From Gnetum montanum (Eukaryota > Streptophyta > Gnetopsida > Gnetales > Gnetaceae): 60,544 nucleotides of DNA. The translations under genes and the position numbers were made by a program. The notes beneath the pieces are model-generated. The model worked only from the letters and a program-made list of their open reading frames with translations. It searched no databases and was not told the origin of the DNA. Positions 11,711 to 23,113 of this stretch are shown here, piece after piece. The number at the start of each line of letters is the position of its first letter. The stretch's first letter is position 1. Location: positions 1-60,544 of the forward strand of contig MNCI01001005.1 of the NCBI GenBank assembly GCA_015680685.1, in the 5' to 3' direction.

Positions 11711-12813
11711 TAGAAAGATGAAGCATTTCTAGAGATATTTTTGCCTAGTCATTGCTCTCTCCTACCTAAAGAGATCCCTGACCACTAGTAGGTCCTAATG
11801 ATACCATAGGCCTTATGGANAAATTACAAAGATACTTAATATTACAAATTTCAAACCAAATATTGTGTAGATATCCACTAGATCTGACATTGATGCAAAG
11901 AAGCTATGGATGCAAAAGACATATGGAAAAGAGGATAAGGACTATAGTAAATTAATTGCTGGAAAAAAAGATTTACTTTAGGATTGAAAATTACCACTTT
12001 TTTTCCTACCAAAAGACTTAATAGGATTTTCACCTATGCTACTAAAGGAAGTGCAATTCTTATGGGAAAATTCAATTCTTACATAGCACATCTCCTATTT
12101 CTAGAGATACAGAGGAGATTTGAAGAGAAGAGGGCAAGGAGACTTACACTGCCATTTCCTCACCTCATTAGAAAGTTGTGCAAGCAAGAGGAATTCTAGG
12201 ATACACAAATGATGGTCTAAGGAAAGCCTAGAATGTATCCTATGTTGAGATGCTCAAACTAATGCCACCAAAGAAGGATCATCTAGNAAAATTTAGTTCC
12301 ACAATTATTGTGGACATGATGGACTTCTCTTGGATAGCTTGGAGGCATTCCACAAATAGTGTGAGATGTTGTCCTTGCTTAACAACTAGTGGTACTTCAA
12401 CCTCAGCTTACATAGATTATTTAGTGTTATGGATTTATTGGTGAATTCTAAAAAAAATTTCTTCCTACTCCACTTGTGACATTTATTCTCTAGTTTATCC
12501 TTTGCCTTGATTCCTTGGTATTTTACTTCCATGTTGTGAAGGTCCTTCTATTGTGGGTCTTTTAGGAGCCATCTAGAATCATCAAATATTTTCTCAAGCT
12601 TATTTAAGGATTTAAATAGATCTCTATTAGTGCATATTCCTTTCTCAAATCCTTGGTTTTGTTTAACTATTTTCTCTTATAATTATCTATGGCTCTTACT
12701 ATGATTGCAAAGTTGGAGAAATTCAAAAAGAAATCCTTGTTTTACTTATTCTTTTAATTATTAAGACTTTTCATAGTTATCCTTTCTTATCTATTGTATT
12801 ATTAGATGGTTAG

Positions 12814-13711
12814 TGATGAGCAGCGAGGTACCCCAATTCTTAAGCATATGCATCACAAGTGTTCATGCATGATCCAATCAAATTCTATGGATGGGACTAG
12901 TTGCGGAATCTAGATTGTTATTCTCTGATTGCACTTCGCTGTCTTTCCACTTGAACTAGTGGTATCTTTATCACATATGGTTTAGTCCAAAGTGAGGCAT
13001 ATGATGTGGTCTAATTTCTATGCTACTCTTGATGACGATAAAGATATAAATTAATTAAACTAATAAATGATGTAAAACAGGATCTAAACTAGCCTAACAC
13101 AAGTAATTGCCCCACTTTCCTAGACACATCTTGAACATAGATAGCTCTACTAGGCTACCAAACGTTAAGCATTGTTGGGTTACCAAGTACTATATGTATG
13201 CTCAAAGTGGTTGTGCTTGTGTTCATTAACAACTAGAAATAAATTACTTAATTCAAATGCATTTAAGTAGAAAGAATGAAAATAAAGTGCATTCAAGGAA
13301 ATAGTAATATATTCTTAGTGCTGCAAGGATTGTCAAAAGAGTTTATTTTATTCCCATCACACTACTGCACTTAGGTACATCAGTGTTTGAACAAAGAATT
13401 GTACACACCTAGACTCCTTCTGTGGGTACTTAGAAAATATTCTAACTCTAAGAAAAATAAATCGCAAGAGCTTCACTACTCTAACTAAAAATTGAATTTA
13501 AAACTAACTCAAAACAAAAGCCCAAGCATTGTATTTATAGGCCAAAGTATATACCTTGACGTTGGGTACCCAATGTTGCATCTAGGCCACGACATCGCAT
13601 ATGCAATGTTGTGGCCCCAACATCATGTAGCCAACATCGAAGTAGATATAAGATAGTGATTCATCATATGTCAAGGCTCTGATGTCAAGATAGGAAAATC
13701 ATGATCCATCA
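12814..13711 (-). repeat. 3' LTR of element B
   Basis: Begins TGATGAGCAGCGAGGTACC and ends ATGATCCATCA, directly followed by TACCCCCATGACTG, the inverted PPT. The minus-strand TATA box is at 13539-13532. The palindromic U3 motifs are largely decayed by C-to-T changes. Confidence 0.75.
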
Positions 13712-15893
13712 TACCCCCATGACTGAATAAAAACTTATCCTTGAGTTTAAAAAAATGAGGAACAAGTTTCTTACAAAATATTGGGTAGGTATGGGATTAT
13801 TGACTAACATTCAAACTAACTTAAGTGGAATAGAGAGACGTTAAGTGCCTAAGTGTACCAAGTTGCAAGCTTTACAAAATTTGGTGTTCATGATAAGAGA
13901 AATGAAAACCCTAGAAAAAAAACTAACATCCAACACCTCTTGGTAGCTAAAGAGAGAGATAGAAGATCCAACGAGCATGAATGGTCCTCATCACAAGGCA
14001 CTGCTGCATCATCCTTGGTGAAGATAGTCTTGCCTCTAGTCCATGCTTTCCACTATAGTCACAATAGAATCATGAATTAATATGTAATGTGTAACACATA
14101 GCTATTAAGTACCTTGTCTCATTGGTGGTTACACTCATCTAGGTTGTGATTGTGGTAAATTTGTTTCTTTAGGAGTGTTAGTGGGAAGGTTGACAAATAG
14201 GGTAAAATAGAAAGTAGTCCATTAAAGTTGAAAAATTTTGACATAAGAAAATATTTGAAGAAGGTGTAAGAATTCATGACAATAAAAAGGAAAGTTGACC
14301 AAAAAATGTTGTGAAGATGTGCACAATTGGATGTCATTGATAGGAAAAATAAAAGGATTTGATTGTAAGAGTGTCTAAGGGTAAAGAACTTAACTAATGC
14401 AACCAAAAGATATGCAAGTGGATCCTCCCCAAAGTAGGCATAGGACTTTTATGCCCTTGCATAACTTCAAACCAAAGAGTCCATGGGCTCCATGGATGAT
14501 TAATGGTTACAAAAGGTTAAGTACAAAAACTTGGAAGAAACTAACTAAGAATTCTGACATATCAAACCAGAACATTGAACAAGGACATGCAACCTATAGT
14601 GAGGTGAGACGTGGAAAGCATAGATGGATGAGAGAAAGTGGAATGGAGTTCTTGATTAAGGTAACATGAAGTCTCTTATGGATTTTGTGGTTAAATAACT
14701 TGATAGGATCCATCCTTAGTCCAAACCAAAACCAACCATGTTCAGTGACTTACATCAACATTCTAAGACCAGTCCATCCTCTAAGACACAAGAATGCTTG
14801 CATAAAACAACCACCATTCTTTATTAGAGAAGAAAAGAGAAGTAGGAAGTGAGGAAGGGCCTTAGTTACAGGGGATGAGTCCCATAACCAGTGCTTGTAG
14901 TCCATTTATTTTTTCTAAGGGATGTACCTTAAATTCCCATTGTTTTTTCTCTTTGAAATGGGAACCACACCATGCAAAGACACATGCATTTATTATGTTC
15001 AAAGGATGTGCTTTGAATTATCATCATTTTTTATGAGAACCACACCATGCAAGGACTTATTAAACTTTCTTTTATTGGTTGACATAGAATAGTAAGAAAT
15101 CCATGAAAACATAGATGCACCCAGGAAAATAGAAAGGCACAAAGAATAATGGATCCCCTTGAAGCCACACCCTATTCAAACCTTCGAATCCTTTCAAATT
15201 CTAGAAACTACCAAAGTCACAAATTCGTTAAATTTTTATTAATGAAAAAGGGATTGCACATTTATAGAACAAGAAAAATGATAGAGTTTGTGGATGGGTG
15301 GATGCTATGGACTCACTACCTATTTCAGGAAAAGAAATCATGTCCTAATCATCTGTAATGAAATTCAAAGCTAGAAACCAAACACCTACAATCAAATAAT
15401 AGAAATAGTACATACGACCATCAATCAACGCATTACCACTGTACCTAGCTCTTATTAATAAAAAGTTTGAAAATTACATCCAAATAAAAGAAAATATAAA
15501 ATAAGGTGTAAAATATTCAAAAAATAGCAATTGTACTAAGAATGGTGTAAAACAAAAATGTAAAAAGATTAATAAGATGAAAACAAAAACATGTAAAATA
15601 AAGAATGTGTAAAACAAAAAGTTGTAAAACAAGAAGATGAAAAACACTTAAGAATATTGAAGACTAGAATGAGGGGTAACCTCCACAACTAAACATTTGG
15701 CCATGACAAGGATTAATAAGTGGATAATTGGGATCCATGCATGTATGAAACATTGATAGTCATTTAGGCCCTAGCCACTAGCTGTCTATTGGTTGTGCAG
15801 TGGCTGGGTAGAAAAAATCATCGATCATACACTTTGTTGTTAAATGTATGGTGGGTCATGGTATGAGGTTTTTGAACATTACGAATGGCTAGA
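13712..15893 (-). other. 3' internal non-coding region of element B
   Basis: Homologous in order to the 3' internal region of E (29487-31600). It contains A-rich GTAAAACAAAA repeats around 15540-15640, the counterpart of the minisatellite in E at 31440-31567. Open frames here are short and not shared with the other copies, so they are not called genes. Confidence 0.55.
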
Positions 15894-16708
15894 TGATGGG
15901 ACACGATATCACATGGGCCACGATATTGTGTACATGATATCACATCTGTCCCTGCGATATCGCGTATGTGATATTGCAGCCCATTGCATTGTCTATAAAT
16001 AAGAGGTGGCTTTCCCTTGTAAGATCATCTAGATCTAGACCCTTAGCAAAAATTTGGTAGTTTTACCATTCTAGACATAGAATAATTTCCATGTGCCCGT
16101 AGTAGGAGTCTCAAAGTGAATGGATCTTTATTCGAGCAAATTGTACCTGAGCACACATTTGTGTACGGAAATAAAGATGAACTTTTTAATAAACCTTGCA
16201 ATGCATGGACTAAGCTAAATAGGATTTAATTAATGTTAAATGTTTAAATTCTTTCTTAGATAATTAATCTCTCTCAACCCTCAACTCCTAGTTAAGTGCA
16301 TTCAGTATGACCACTTCGAGCACGTGTGCTACGCTTGGTAACCCAGTAACGAATAGCGTTTGGTACTCCCAGTAGCATTGCACTAGTTCAGGGTGTGTAT
16401 GGCAAGTGGGAATGGATACTAGTGCTAGGAAAATTAAATATTAGTTAGTAAAATTTATTTACTTAGTATCTTCACCCTTTCTCCTCTCAGCATAGGCGAT
16501 AAAAAGATAAAAGACATAAAGATCACATATCTCAGACTTACTTAACCATACAACCGTGACAATACAAGTAAGTTTGGGAGGATAATGATTGATTAACCTT
16601 AAGTGTTCCATAAGGTGCATAAGTACTTAGTCCTTGGAGTTCGACCGGATCATGTGTGAAACGCTCATATTTGTATGGTTGAGTGTAGGGGTACCTCGCC
16701 ACTCATCG
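15894..16708 (+). repeat. 5' LTR of element C
   Basis: Starts TGATGGGACACGATATC and ends CTCGCCACTCATCG (terminal CA mutated to CG), immediately before the primer site. Length 815. It contains TATAAATA at 15994-16001 and the family 3' end GTATGGTTGAGTGTAGGGG. Confidence 0.85.
15896..16001 (+). promoter_or_regulatory. LTR promoter of C: GATATC array and TATA box
   Basis: Five GATATC or GATATT cores lie in the ~90 bases before TATAAATA (15994-16001). Some sit in the longer palindrome GCGATATCGC. The position suggests a U3 binding-site cluster for an unidentified DNA-binding factor. Confidence 0.6.
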
Positions 16709-16709
16709 T

Positions 16710-16727
16710 TGGTGCCGTTGCTGAGGA
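16710..16727 (+). promoter_or_regulatory. Primer binding site, tRNA-Asp type
   Basis: TGGTGCCGTTGCTGAGGA starts two bases after the LTR end. It matches 16 of 18 bases of the tRNA-Asp complement used by Athila and related plant gypsy elements (TGGCGCCGTTGCCGGGGA); the two differences are transitions. Confidence 0.85.
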
Positions 16728-16855
16728 CTTAGTTATTTGTGCACTAAGTAGAACATAGGAAATTATTCACATCATTAAGAGCTAAAATGAACCCTTAGGG
16801 TTAATCAAGAAAAAAAATTAAGATAATGGTAAACAACACACCGAATAAGAAAAAC

Positions 16856-19007
16856 ATGTCTTCTTCTCCACACAAAAGCACTTCACCGCCTAGGACCAAC
16901 ACTAGAGACAGTCGGTGGCACCATGCACATAATCAAAATCTGCTAGTTCCTCAATAATTCAGTGTGGTATATGTTCATCATGATGAATATATACCTGACT
17001 TTACCTTTATCTTCCATCAAGATGAACAACTGCGTTGGAGAGACTTGGAGGGTAACATAGTGTTGCCTCTAGATAGAGTCATCCCCAACATGCTCCTTTT
17101 TGCCCTTGCACGAATTGACATGTCAAAATTATACACTGAGTACATTGCATGTGATTACAATGTAAGGGACTACCATCCTACAAAAGCGCAATGTCAACGA
17201 GACTTGTGGTAGGAAAGTTACCACACATCGTTGAAGGGCAAAGGACCCCATATAGCTTCACCCGTCATAAGAGAAATTAATAGGTTCTTCACAAAAAGAT
17301 GTTCCCCCTTCTAATGATAGTGAGGAGATGGTGTATCAAAACCTTTGCTCCATAATACACAACCCTAGTTTTGATTCCCACAAACACCAAGTGTTCAATG
17401 AGGAAACACAAACACAAGATAAGGGAAAGAATTTTGATCGTCCTCACAATTGGGGTCGAGATCACCCAAGGGAAGGTAGGAAACATTGTCATGGTGATGA
17501 TTCACCTTCCTCTTCCTCTTCATCGCAACATTCACCCTCTCCTTTAACGTCGGGACATAGTCACCAGGAACCTCATCTTGAGGACAAGGGTAAGATAAAT
17601 GAGAAACCTTGACAAGAGAGTCGAGAGTGAGGACGAGGGCACTCTAGGGAATCAAGGCATGGAAGAAGGGAAAGTAGGGAACCATGTAGACAACATAGAT
17701 GCCATGAAAGAAATGACAATGAAAAACCCCTACTTGCAACCTGAAGCATGTTAGACATCATGGAGGCTATTAGAATACCTACAAGGCACCAAAAAGATAG
17801 CCGGATCAAGAGACTAGACATGAATAATATTCCATGATTTGAGGGGGGATACAATGCTAATCAGCAGAATCACTTACAGGCATTTCACGATGCCTGTGCC
17901 TTGAAGAACATTGAAAACAAGTGGCAAAAGTTAAAGTTATTTCTGAGGACACTTATGAAAGAAGCAGAAAGCTAGTATCGGTCCTTAGAACCAGAATCCA
18001 TTCGTAGGTGGAGTACAATGTTAGAACTCTTTAATAATAAATATCAAATGTACTCCCGAGTGTCCAACTTGTGAAATAAGATTCAAGGATGGAAGCAGGG
18101 TAATCATGAACCCTTGGATGCTACCATGGGCTGATATTATGCATTGCTACATCATTTCCTGAGCCATGGTTATGCACAATGGGATGAACTATGCCATCTC
18201 GTAGATGGGCTATGACATGAAACCCAAAGAATCCTTGGGACATATGCCCAAGGGAGATTATCTAAACTTAGGTCCCATGAGGTTCATAGATTGTTGGAGA
18301 AAGTAGCTAAGGAAGAAGAAGAGCTACGTAAGAGAGAAAGTGTAGAAGAGTATAACCACGATCCTTCCCTCTGAAAGAGGGGAGTGAGATTCTGTGAGGA
18401 GGAGGATGAGTCACCACTCAAAGTGTTGGTGAGTAGGAAAACCTTGCCACTTCAGAAATTAACAACAAAAGTGTCAGCTAAGGTAGATAAAATGTGGGAC
18501 TCCTTAGATAGTAGATTTGAAACTGTTTTAAAAATCATAGAGGAGTCTAAGGAGCGAAGTAGTGACCATGATAAGAAAAAGAAGAGGGATTTGGAGCATG
18601 CACGTAACAAAGGTAAGGGTAAAATGAGCATCATTGATGAGGCTGTGGATTCTGATACAGAAAATTATGATGGATGTGAGATATGCCAATATGACCATCC
18701 TAAGGGATGTTTCCCAATAATCTCACATCTATAAGATTCTGGGGTGTATGCACTTAACCCACAACTTAACAAATAGCAAGCACCCTGAAGGTTACCTTAT
18801 CCCCAAGGTAACCCAAGGAAGTTCCACCAACCACTAACGTATTATCCAAGTGGAACTCCACCACAACCTATTGAATAACACCAACAATGGCAATATCCAT
18901 AGTCATGGGGGATGCCACTGCCAATGCAACAATATCCTTATTGGCAACCGAATCCATATGGCTACTACGTGTAGTAGCCAATCTCTCCACATGACTCTAT
19001 TGGTCAT
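16856..19007 (+). pseudogene. gag of element C (broken)
   Basis: Capsid-type gag that would package the element RNA. The start ATG at 16856 opens MSSSPHKSTSPPRT, the same start as in E (minus ATG at 34939). Blocks in order are an N-terminal domain (HHDEYIPDFTFIFHQDE, NIVLPLDRVIPNMLL, around 16970-17100), a Ser-rich linker around 17500, a retrotransposon-gag fold around 17880-18230 (KLKLFLRTLMKEAE, SIRRWSTMLELFN, FLSHGYAQWDELCHL), a charged region and a short zinc knuckle CEICQYDHPKGC near 18675-18710. Several stops and frameshifts break it. E and F carry homologous gags, which supports the reading. Confidence 0.75.
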
Positions 19008-20225
19008 GTGACATCACCATGTCACTACCAAGCTCAGGAGTATTATAGGACTCCTTCTCCTAGGAGAGACACACCACATGCATACCATCCTCCGAACCCA
19101 TCCACAACTCTTACATCAATAGCTCCACTACCACTCGCTCTAGTGATGCAAGGGGAACTCCCCACTCAACCACAACAATGCAATGCTACGAGAGCTGTAA
19201 ACCTTCAATCTGCTATTGGTTCTGACAACCATACAAAGAGAAGGCCTTTATTTAGAATCAAAAGCCCAAATAAGCTCTCACAACCACAAGCAGTTGAGCC
19301 TCCGAATGTTCCTCCATCAAATAAGGCTTTGGAGCCTCCTTCAAACTAACAACAGAGCTCAATGCACACGGTTATGTTAACACATATCATCACTGAATGG
19401 ATCAAGGTGGGCCACCTTCCTAGAAAATTTTATGATCCTAGAAGTCCCCTAATCTACCTCCATGTCACTAGGAGTGAACCATGTAAAGCTCTTCTTAACT
19501 TAGGTTCCGGAGTCAACTTGATATCGCAAGAAATGTATAAAGCCTGGAACCTACCTACACTAAAGAAGAGAAATATTTGCTTAGAGCTAGCTAACCATTC
19601 CATCACTATTCCCTTGGGATTTTTGGACAACATTGTTACCACTGTGTGTGTTTGGTCATACCCAACTGATTTCCTAGTGATACAAGTCAACCACTTCCCA
19701 ATAATAATGAGAAGGGCATGGCTAAGTACCATGAACGCATGCCTAGGAATCTATGATCTTTCCCTAGAAATATCTAAGGAAAATGCTTATGGAAAAATTG
19801 AGAATAAGAAGGTTCCATGGATCACATACTGTTATACTGAGGGTGATAGCGTACAGGAGTGTTCAACATCTCCTGCATGCAATCGGTGTGCCCAAGAAGT
19901 TAACATACAAAAGTGCTTGTATGCAGCAACCACACAACAAGAAAGCACCTATTGGTTGATAGCTAATCAAGAGAGAAACCCACCAATATGCATGGAACTA
20001 ACTGGGGGACCAACTTACGCCCATGAAGAAAGCATAGATGCATTGGAGCAAGAGTGTTGTCAACTTCCAACCCTTAATCTAAAACCACCAATCGAGGGAA
20101 GTTGGAAACTCTTAAAAAATACAAATGAGTACTCCGATAGGAGAATACTAGTCTGTGTGCAACTGACCAACCCTTATCATGAACCTAGAATGGTCTATGC
20201 ACATAGCACATTTGAGAGAAGATGA
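19008..20225 (+). pseudogene. Proline-rich gag end and retropepsin-like protease of element C
   Basis: One frame open from 19008 to 20225 except for a single TAA at 19347-19349, one C-to-T step from a Gln codon that E retains. First comes a Pro/Ser-rich part. From about 19380 follows an Athila/Tat-like retropepsin region: HTVMLTHIITEWIKVGHLPR, then the active-site block KALLNLGSGVNLIS around 19480, then ELANHSITIPLGF, PTDFLVIQ and PIIMRRAWLSTMNA. The catalytic Asp expected in DLG/DSG is Asn in C; E keeps Asp but has SSSE after it. The protease is therefore probably inactive. No RT follows. Confidence 0.75.
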
Positions 20226-21048
20226 TCTCGCTCACTATTTTAGATCCCTCCCTTTCAATTTAGTCATGGGGGAGATGGCCACCTATGCTGATCATTTGTA
20301 GCCCTCAGTTTCTTTTTAAAGTTTTTTTTACACATTTTTGTTTTACAAATTTCTTTAACTTTTCTTATTCTTGTTTTACAACATCGTTTATACCTTTTCT
20401 TTTCTTTCTATGTGTGATTATTTTGTTTGATTCGTTACCTAATAATTGCTCTGATGGTGGTGTGAACTGTATTCCATTGATTGCTAGTGTTTGGTTTTTA
20501 CCTTTAAGTTACGATGTTGATACTAAGGTATGGTTCTTTTGATATAGTAGGAAATGAGTCCACTTCATCCATACATCCATAAAATTCTATGGTCTCTCTT
20601 GGCTTGGAATTGTACAGTCCCTTTCTCAATAATAAGAACTATCAACAAACTGGTGACTGGGCATTTCTCAAACTAAGGAAGGACTTATGGATTGAAAAGG
20701 GTGTGACTTCAAGGGTATTTGATACATTTGTGTTGGCCATTCTCTTGGGTTCTTGGATGTTTTCTTCTTGAGTTTTCTTACCATTTCGATGTTGCTGCAT
20801 TATCAGGAAGCTGAGCAAATAAAAATAATAAGTCTTTGCATGGTTTTGTTCTCACAAAAAAAGAATAAAAATAAAAAAAAATAGTGAGAATTCAAAGCAC
20901 ACCCCTTAGATGGAATAATAATTTGGCCTACAAGCACTAGTTATGGAACTAAAATAAATATGTTCTCTCTAACTAAGGCCCTTCTTGTTTCCCACTTTCT
21001 CCTCTTTCATTTCTTCGGAATGGTAGTGGCTCTTTGGTGAAGGAATTC
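20226..21048 (+). other. Non-coding spacer of C with a second PPT-like motif
   Basis: Starts with the polyprotein tail, where TTTAGTCATGGGGG (about 20259-20272) nearly repeats the true PPT at 22159-22170. It then holds T-rich TTTTACA(C/A)ATTT repeats around 20315-20400, the counterpart of the minisatellite in E. Small open frames at 20285-20542 and 20589-20771 are not clearly conserved. Confidence 0.5.
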
Positions 21049-21300
21049 TTGTTACTTCAAGTGGATGGATGGGCTGAATGTATTAATGCGAAGTCACTAA
21101 ATGTGGTTTGTTTGAGGTCGAACATGGAATGAGATCTACCAAGTCACATTAACCATGAAATACACAAGGGACTTTACACAACCTTGTTCTTGGGATTCCA
21201 TTCCATTCTCTTCTCTCCATCTTTCTCTCCATTGTTCACCTCATTGTTGGTTTTATCAATAGTCTATACTTTGGTTGATGCATTGTTTTCTTTTTGGTAA
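21049..21300 (+). pseudogene. Small conserved ORF with hydrophobic C-terminus (element C copy)
   Basis: Eighty-three codons ending TAA at 21298-21300, with one TGA at 21130-21132 where E has TGG (Trp). It aligns residue by residue with the minus-strand frame at 30461-30712 of E: both share ECINAKSL or KCINAKSL, KGLYTTLFLGFHSIL and the C-terminal LVDALFSFW or LVDTLFSFW. The last ~25 residues could form one membrane helix. The position after gag-protease recalls the env-like ORFs of Athila elements, but there is no direct evidence of that function. Confidence 0.45.
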
Positions 21301-21709
21301 ACTCTTGTGGTTAAGACTTTAACTCTTTCTTCCAAATGACATTTCTAGAGCCTACAGAGTCTTTGAATGTGGGATTGTTAGGGCACTAAGGGCATGAGCC
21401 TGGTTTGGGGAGGACCCACTGGCATTCCTATTTGGTGCATCAATTAATTTCTTTCCCTTAAACATTTTTTCAATCACCATTTATTTTGTTCATCCCCATC
21501 TTTGACATCCATTTTATCGGCGTTGCCGTTATTTCTTTTTCTCCATGTTTCTTATTCCTTATCTTTTTCCATTCTCTTGCTACCGAAGGTTCACTCTTAG
21601 TCATGGGGGTCTTGGTCCAATTTTTTTGATTTTCTCCTAACCCCTACACCTTGGATAGTCACCAGTATTATATCTCTAGATCCATATAAGCCATATCATA
21701 ACTTAGCCA

Positions 21710-22006
21710 ATGGACCTTACACCGAAGCAAGGTATCAATTGCATTGTGATTCATTTACCCTTGCTAATATTAGACTATGTTGTGTGTGTAGATGGAAATC
21801 ATACAACAATGGAGTGGATTTGGAGGGAACACTTGGAATGGACTGGTGCTGAAATAGTTATGCAAGGAATGAGATTGATGGCGCACTTATGGATGAACAA
21901 TGAAAGGTGCAATCTTGGCTTTGGCAGTAACGGACTTCTTCTTTTCTCTCTCTCTTCTCTCTTCTATCCCAGCTGCCAAATAAGGCTAGATGTCAAATGT
22001 GTATAG
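21710..22006 (+). CDS. Hypothetical ORF near the 3' end of element C
   Basis: Ninety-eight codons. The middle part (VCVDGNHTTMEWIWREHLEW ... LWMNNERCNLGFG) aligns with a minus-strand frame of E at 29625-29855 (MCADGNHETMNWIWREHLEW ... LWMDNKRCNLGVG). No family is recognised. The two copies are related by transposition, so the shared frame may be simple descent rather than selection. The ATG of C has no counterpart in E. Confidence 0.3.
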   Translation: MDLTPKQGINCIVIHLPLLILDYVVCVDGNHTTMEWIWREHLEWTGAEIVMQGMRLMAHLWMNNERCNLGFGSNGLLLFSLSSLFYPSCQIRLDVKCV

Positions 22007-22158
22007 TGTTCACTCTTGTTGTTATGAACACTAAATTTTTTCATGTTTTGTAATGATGATCCATTCACATGTCACCCCATCTACCATGAGTGTCATTCTA
22101 GTCAGTAATCCCATACCTTCCCAATATTTTGTAAGGAACTCAAGGATGAGTTTTCATT

Positions 22159-22172
22159 CAGTCATGGGGGTC
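22159..22172 (+). promoter_or_regulatory. Polypurine tract of element C
   Basis: CAGTCATGGGGGTC directly precedes the 3' LTR start TGATGGGACATG. The same motif, in either orientation, stands next to the 3' LTRs of A, B, D, E and G. Confidence 0.8.
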
Positions 22173-22337
22173 TGATGGGACATGATATCGCATGGGCCGC
22201 AATATCACATTTGTCCCTGCGATATCGTGTATGCGATATTGCAGCCCATCGCCTTGTCTATAAATAAGAGGCAACTTTTCCTTGTAAGATCATCTAGATC
22301 TACACCCTTAGTGAAACTCTGGCAGTTTTACCATTCT
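22173..22337 (+). repeat. Truncated 3' LTR of element C
   Basis: Matches the 5' LTR from TGATGGGACA through the TATA box (22259-22266) to TTTACCATTCT, then similarity stops abruptly. About 650 bases of LTR are missing, so no target duplication can be tested. Confidence 0.75.
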
Positions 22338-22596
22338 CTTTCCATCTCAAGAATAGTCCATGAATAAAGGACTTGATAATGTATAGTTTGTTGTTTTTTT
22401 TAGGAATGAGGTTTTTATACCACCAAACGTTATGTTTGATAGAAATTTTCCTCGAAAAAGATTTATCTTTTCAGTTGAAAAAAGTTCAATAAAATCTTCA
22501 AGTACAATTTAGTTTTAAAATGGGGCTTGCATAAATTTCTTTAAGCCTTTTAAAGGGGGAAAAATGTTGGCATATTTTGGCCATTTCATGGAACAG

Positions 22597-23113
22597 GTTG
22601 ATTTAAACAAAGGAGAAATTATTCCTACCATTTACTAGAAAGCATGAATATGTGAAAGAATTTAAACAAGCTCATCGAAGGGATGATGACATTGTAATTG
22701 TGAATGCTAGCATGAGAGTTTATCTGGAGTCAAAAGCAAATGGTGTGTCAATTGTAGATATTTCTATAGCTTATGGTGGAGTAGCCTTGGTTACTTTATC
22801 TACAACAAAGACATGAGATTTTCTTATTGGGAAGCCATGGACATTTGATACTATTGAGAATTCTTTCAAGGTGCTGCAACAAGATGTTTCGATAAAAAAT
22901 GATGCTCCTGGTGGCATGGTTAAGTTCAGGAAATCATTGACGTTGATTTTCCTTTTCAAATTCTATCTTTGGGTGTTTGAAAAGGTACATCTTGATATTC
23001 CGGATTCCTACAAGTCTATAGTGACTCCTTATGAAAGGATGCCATCTTATGGAATTGGCATGATGGAATAGGAGTGGGTCTTCCGGTCACTCATTTTTCA
23101 CCAAAGCTTCAAG
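22597..23113 (+). pseudogene. XDH: Xanthine dehydrogenase relic, central (FAD-binding) domain exons
   Basis: Xanthine dehydrogenase oxidises hypoxanthine and xanthine to urate in purine breakdown. The plus-strand translation matches the plant enzyme's central region: VKEFKQAHRRDDD near 22655, IVNASMRVYLE, ISIAYGGVALVTLS, DFLIGKPW, KVLQQDVSIKNDAPGGMVKF near 22875 and FRKSLTLIF. It then runs, after a frameshift near 23065, into [14 protein letters not shown], the start of the molybdopterin part. There are in-frame stops, for example within TKT*DFL. The left edge at an AG (22596) resembles an intron acceptor. This segment lies upstream of the N-terminal segment, the reverse of the real gene. Confidence 0.8.

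Larger units (their letters stand above)
9048..12813 (-). mobile_element. LTR element A: 3' LTR plus decayed internal region
   Basis: A minus-strand copy of the GATATC-LTR family. The 3' LTR is 9048-9968, the PPT follows immediately, and the internal region runs right to 12813, where LTR B starts. No primer site or 5' LTR belonging to A is visible, so A is truncated or merges with B. Two ambiguous bases (11820 and 12287) lie inside it. Internal coding content differs from C and E: instead of gag there is a coiled-coil-like relic. Confidence 0.6.
12814..15893 (-). mobile_element. LTR element B: 3' LTR and 3' part of the internal region
   Basis: A minus-strand copy of the same family. The 3' LTR is 12814-13711, the PPT starts at 13712, and non-coding 3' internal sequence continues to 15893, where element C begins. 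The internal part matches E at several points, for example AGTGG(A/G)TCCTCCCCAAAG near 14415 and AAAGAGTCC(A/G)T near 14475. The gag half is missing, probably cut by the insertion of C. Confidence 0.7.
15894..22337 (+). mobile_element. LTR element C: gag-protease element without RT or integrase
   Basis: A plus-strand copy with 5' LTR (15894-16708), tRNA-Asp primer site, gag, protease, a non-coding 3' part with small shared ORFs, PPT and a truncated 3' LTR (22173-22337). No RT, RNase H or integrase motif is present in any frame between the LTRs. It is therefore non-autonomous, comparable to the class known as terminal-repeat retrotransposons with GAG. LTR, primer site and PPT match G, which encodes a complete pol. 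Confidence 0.85.

Noticed and set aside
20285-20542. Phe-rich 85-codon frame suggesting a membrane protein
   Set aside because: The hydrophobicity comes from the T-rich minisatellite; the corresponding frame in E is of similar repeat origin.
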